Source: Caldifarciminota bacterium (GTDB lineage Bacteria > Hydrothermota > 32-111 > QNBC01). From it: DNA of 5,742 bases. A model generated the notes under the pieces. It saw nothing but the letters and a program-made list of their open reading frames with translations, did no database searches and had not been told where the DNA came from. Shown here in pieces: positions 4,467 to 5,742 of this stretch (position 1 is the first letter of the stretch; each line of letters opens with the position of its first letter). The stretch lies in the NCBI GenBank assembly GCA_015486655.1, contig WFRF01000055.1, forward strand, positions 1 through 5,742. Reading direction: 5' to 3'. The translations under genes and the position numbers were made by a program.

Positions 4467-5742
4467 TATTCAACAGATATCAACAATATAAAATCCGATT
4501 CGCCTATATTGTAGACATCAAATTCCAAATCCGGATTTTCCAGACGTATTTCATTTATCATTTCCTCATCATAATACTTATCATTAATATATGCGGTAGC
4601 GAGACTACTATACTCTGTCTTTAACGCATTTATCGTATCTGAAATACACCTCTTCAAATTCTTGGAAGCCGCAATAATATTATCCCCCAGAATTGCTATA
4701 TAGTCGCCCTTATCCAAAAGAATACCGTCAAATTTACAACTCTTTGCACTGATTGTGATACTTGCCGCTTTAAAGCCGTCTTCAACCTTTAATTTTTTAA
4801 TGATATCTTCGTAATTATCATTCTCCTCAAAGTTAAGCAATGCGCTTAGCAAATACGCTTCATTCTCAAATGTCAGTACTTTTCCGTTTTTCCGGGCACT
4901 TACAATAGCCTGTTTTGTCACACCTTCGAGATTCTTATCGGATACAAGAAACAGTAATTTATCACCGTCAATCACATCTATTAATTTAACTATTTCACTC
5001 ACCGAGGGATTATTCACGCTGAAAATCCTGCTTATATTAAAGCTCCTTATCAAATTGTCGAAACCGTGATTTTTTATGAGAACAATTATTTCATACCCCT
5101 TCTCCATTCCCGATATAACATCATTTCTCTGCGAATCCATGTCTTCAACCATTTTATTTCTTATTGAACCGATCTTATGGGATATCTCTTCAAACACTTT
5201 ATCCGGCTCATTTGTATGTACGTGCACTTTTGTCGCTACATTGGTTTCAACAACAATAATACTGTCCCCGTATTTTCTCAATATCGCATTGATCTCTCTT
5301 TCCTTGCCTACCGTATCAATAATAAATTCAACATCAAACCTGAATTCAATTTTTCTATTCCAAACTGCGGCTATTTTCGGTAATTTTATGTTTATGTGCC
5401 CGTAAAGATTCTTTAAATTATCAAAATTTATATTGATTGCCACATTATTAATGCTCTTGTTGATATTTCTACGGATGCCGGACAACATTCCGTTTAATTT
5501 ATTTTCACTCTCTCTATCTTCGTATTGTGAGTAGTTTTCCAGATATTCCCTGTAAGCACCCTCCAATATGTAGACAAACCCCTGTCCTCCCGCATCGACA
5601 ACGCCTGCTTTTTTCAATATGGGCAACATTTCCGGGGTTTTCTCCAGTGTAATTTTGGCTCTTTTTAATCCGTTTCTAAGAATCTTCTCTAAAGAATCCC
5701 CGTATTTCAAGCTGGCAAACATCTCCTTTGATACTTCGTTCA
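4466..5742 (-). CDS. fakA: Fatty acid kinase subunit, DAK2/FakA (YloV) family, N terminus beyond window
   Basis: The frame is open to the window edge, so the gene is partial. ATG at 5720-5722 is an internal Met: the residues before it (NEVSKE) continue the domain. About 424 residues are visible of a family usually near 550. Numbered from that Met, 1-63 end the DAK2 ATP-binding domain, with the signature TPEMLPILKKAGVVDAGGQG (29-48). The middle domain follows with EFRFDVEFI (126-134), YGDSIIVVE and KVHVHTNEP (165-173). Residues about 208-418 form the C-terminal DegV-like domain, ending ISVE. The Mg/ATP motif with clustered Asp residues lies outside the window. Together with FakB it would phosphorylate exogenous or recycled fatty acids to acyl-phosphate for membrane lipid synthesis. 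Unlike typical members, the Cys of the YCTEF motif is Asp130, and the GGQT and GGQP motifs of the C-terminal half are lost (VNNPS; NIGESD). Confidence 0.88.
   Translation of the reverse strand, partial: NEVSKEMFASLKYGDSLEKILRNGLKRAKITLEKTPEMLPILKKAGVVDAGGQGFVYILEGAYREYLENYSQYEDRESENKLNGMLSGIRRNINKSINNVAININFDNLKNLYGHINIKLPKIAAVWNRKIEFRFDVEFIIDTVGKEREINAILRKYGDSIIVVETNVATKVHVHTNEPDKVFEEISHKIGSIRNKMVEDMDSQRNDVISGMEKGYEIIVLIKNHGFDNLIRSFNISRIFSVNNPSVSEIVKLIDVIDGDKLLFLVSDKNLEGVTKQAIVSARKNGKVLTFENEAYLLSALLNFEENDNYEDIIKKLKVEDGFKAASITISAKSCKFDGILLDKGDYIAILGDNIIAASKNLKRCISDTINALKTEYSSLATAYINDKYYDEEMINEIRLENPDLEFDVYNIGESDFILLISVE

Noticed and set aside
5076..5405. Plus-strand ORFs antisense to the kinase gene
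   Set aside because: They mirror the conserved FakA coding frame and have no recognisable domains.
4466..5722. ATG at 5720-5722 as the true start of the kinase gene
   Set aside because: The frame stays open to the window edge, the upstream residues continue the DAK2 domain, and the AAGGAG directly touches the ATG with no spacing. The visible part lacks the first part of DAK2.

Overview
This is an AT-rich bacterial window with five protein-coding genes, two of them cut by the window edges. There are no rRNA, tRNA, CRISPR or transposase genes. One secreted protein ends in what looks like a type IX secretion (Por) C-terminal sorting domain. That points to the Bacteroidota/FCB group or a related candidate phylum such as Cloacimonadota, Delongbacteria or WOR-3. 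The sequence alone does not fix the taxon.

Layout. Positions 1-980 (+) hold the end of an ABC-transporter ATPase with a molybdate/tungstate-type TOBE domain, overlapping by ATGA with a complete WtpB-like oxyanion permease. Positions 981-1751 (-) encode a small secreted protein with a carbohydrate-binding-like jelly roll and a sorting tail; its stop codon directly abuts that of the permease. Positions 1963-3075 (-) encode a fused MsrA-MsrB methionine sulfoxide reductase with an N-terminal export segment. Positions 3662-5742 (-) hold a two-gene operon: a FakA/YloV-type DAK2 fatty acid kinase (N terminus beyond the window) followed 9 bp later by a DegV/FakB-type fatty-acid-binding protein.

How the genes work together. 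The first pair imports molybdate or tungstate. The last pair probably forms a two-component fatty acid kinase (FakB presents the fatty acid, FakA phosphorylates it), feeding acyl-phosphate into phospholipid synthesis. MsrAB repairs oxidised methionine and may be made in both an exported and a cytosolic form, because a second in-frame start has a near-perfect Shine-Dalgarno sequence.

The coding content is recognisable and mostly ordinary. The least explained DNA lies in the two intergenic regions 1752-1962 and 3076-3661. They share a composite repeat: a 24-bp motif, a covarying mini-hairpin and an ACTAAGAAGTA-type box. In both places the 24-bp motif lies just upstream of a good sigma70-type promoter. 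The larger region also holds a 15-bp perfect inverted repeat enclosing several other palindromic elements. No new defence or mobile system was identified.
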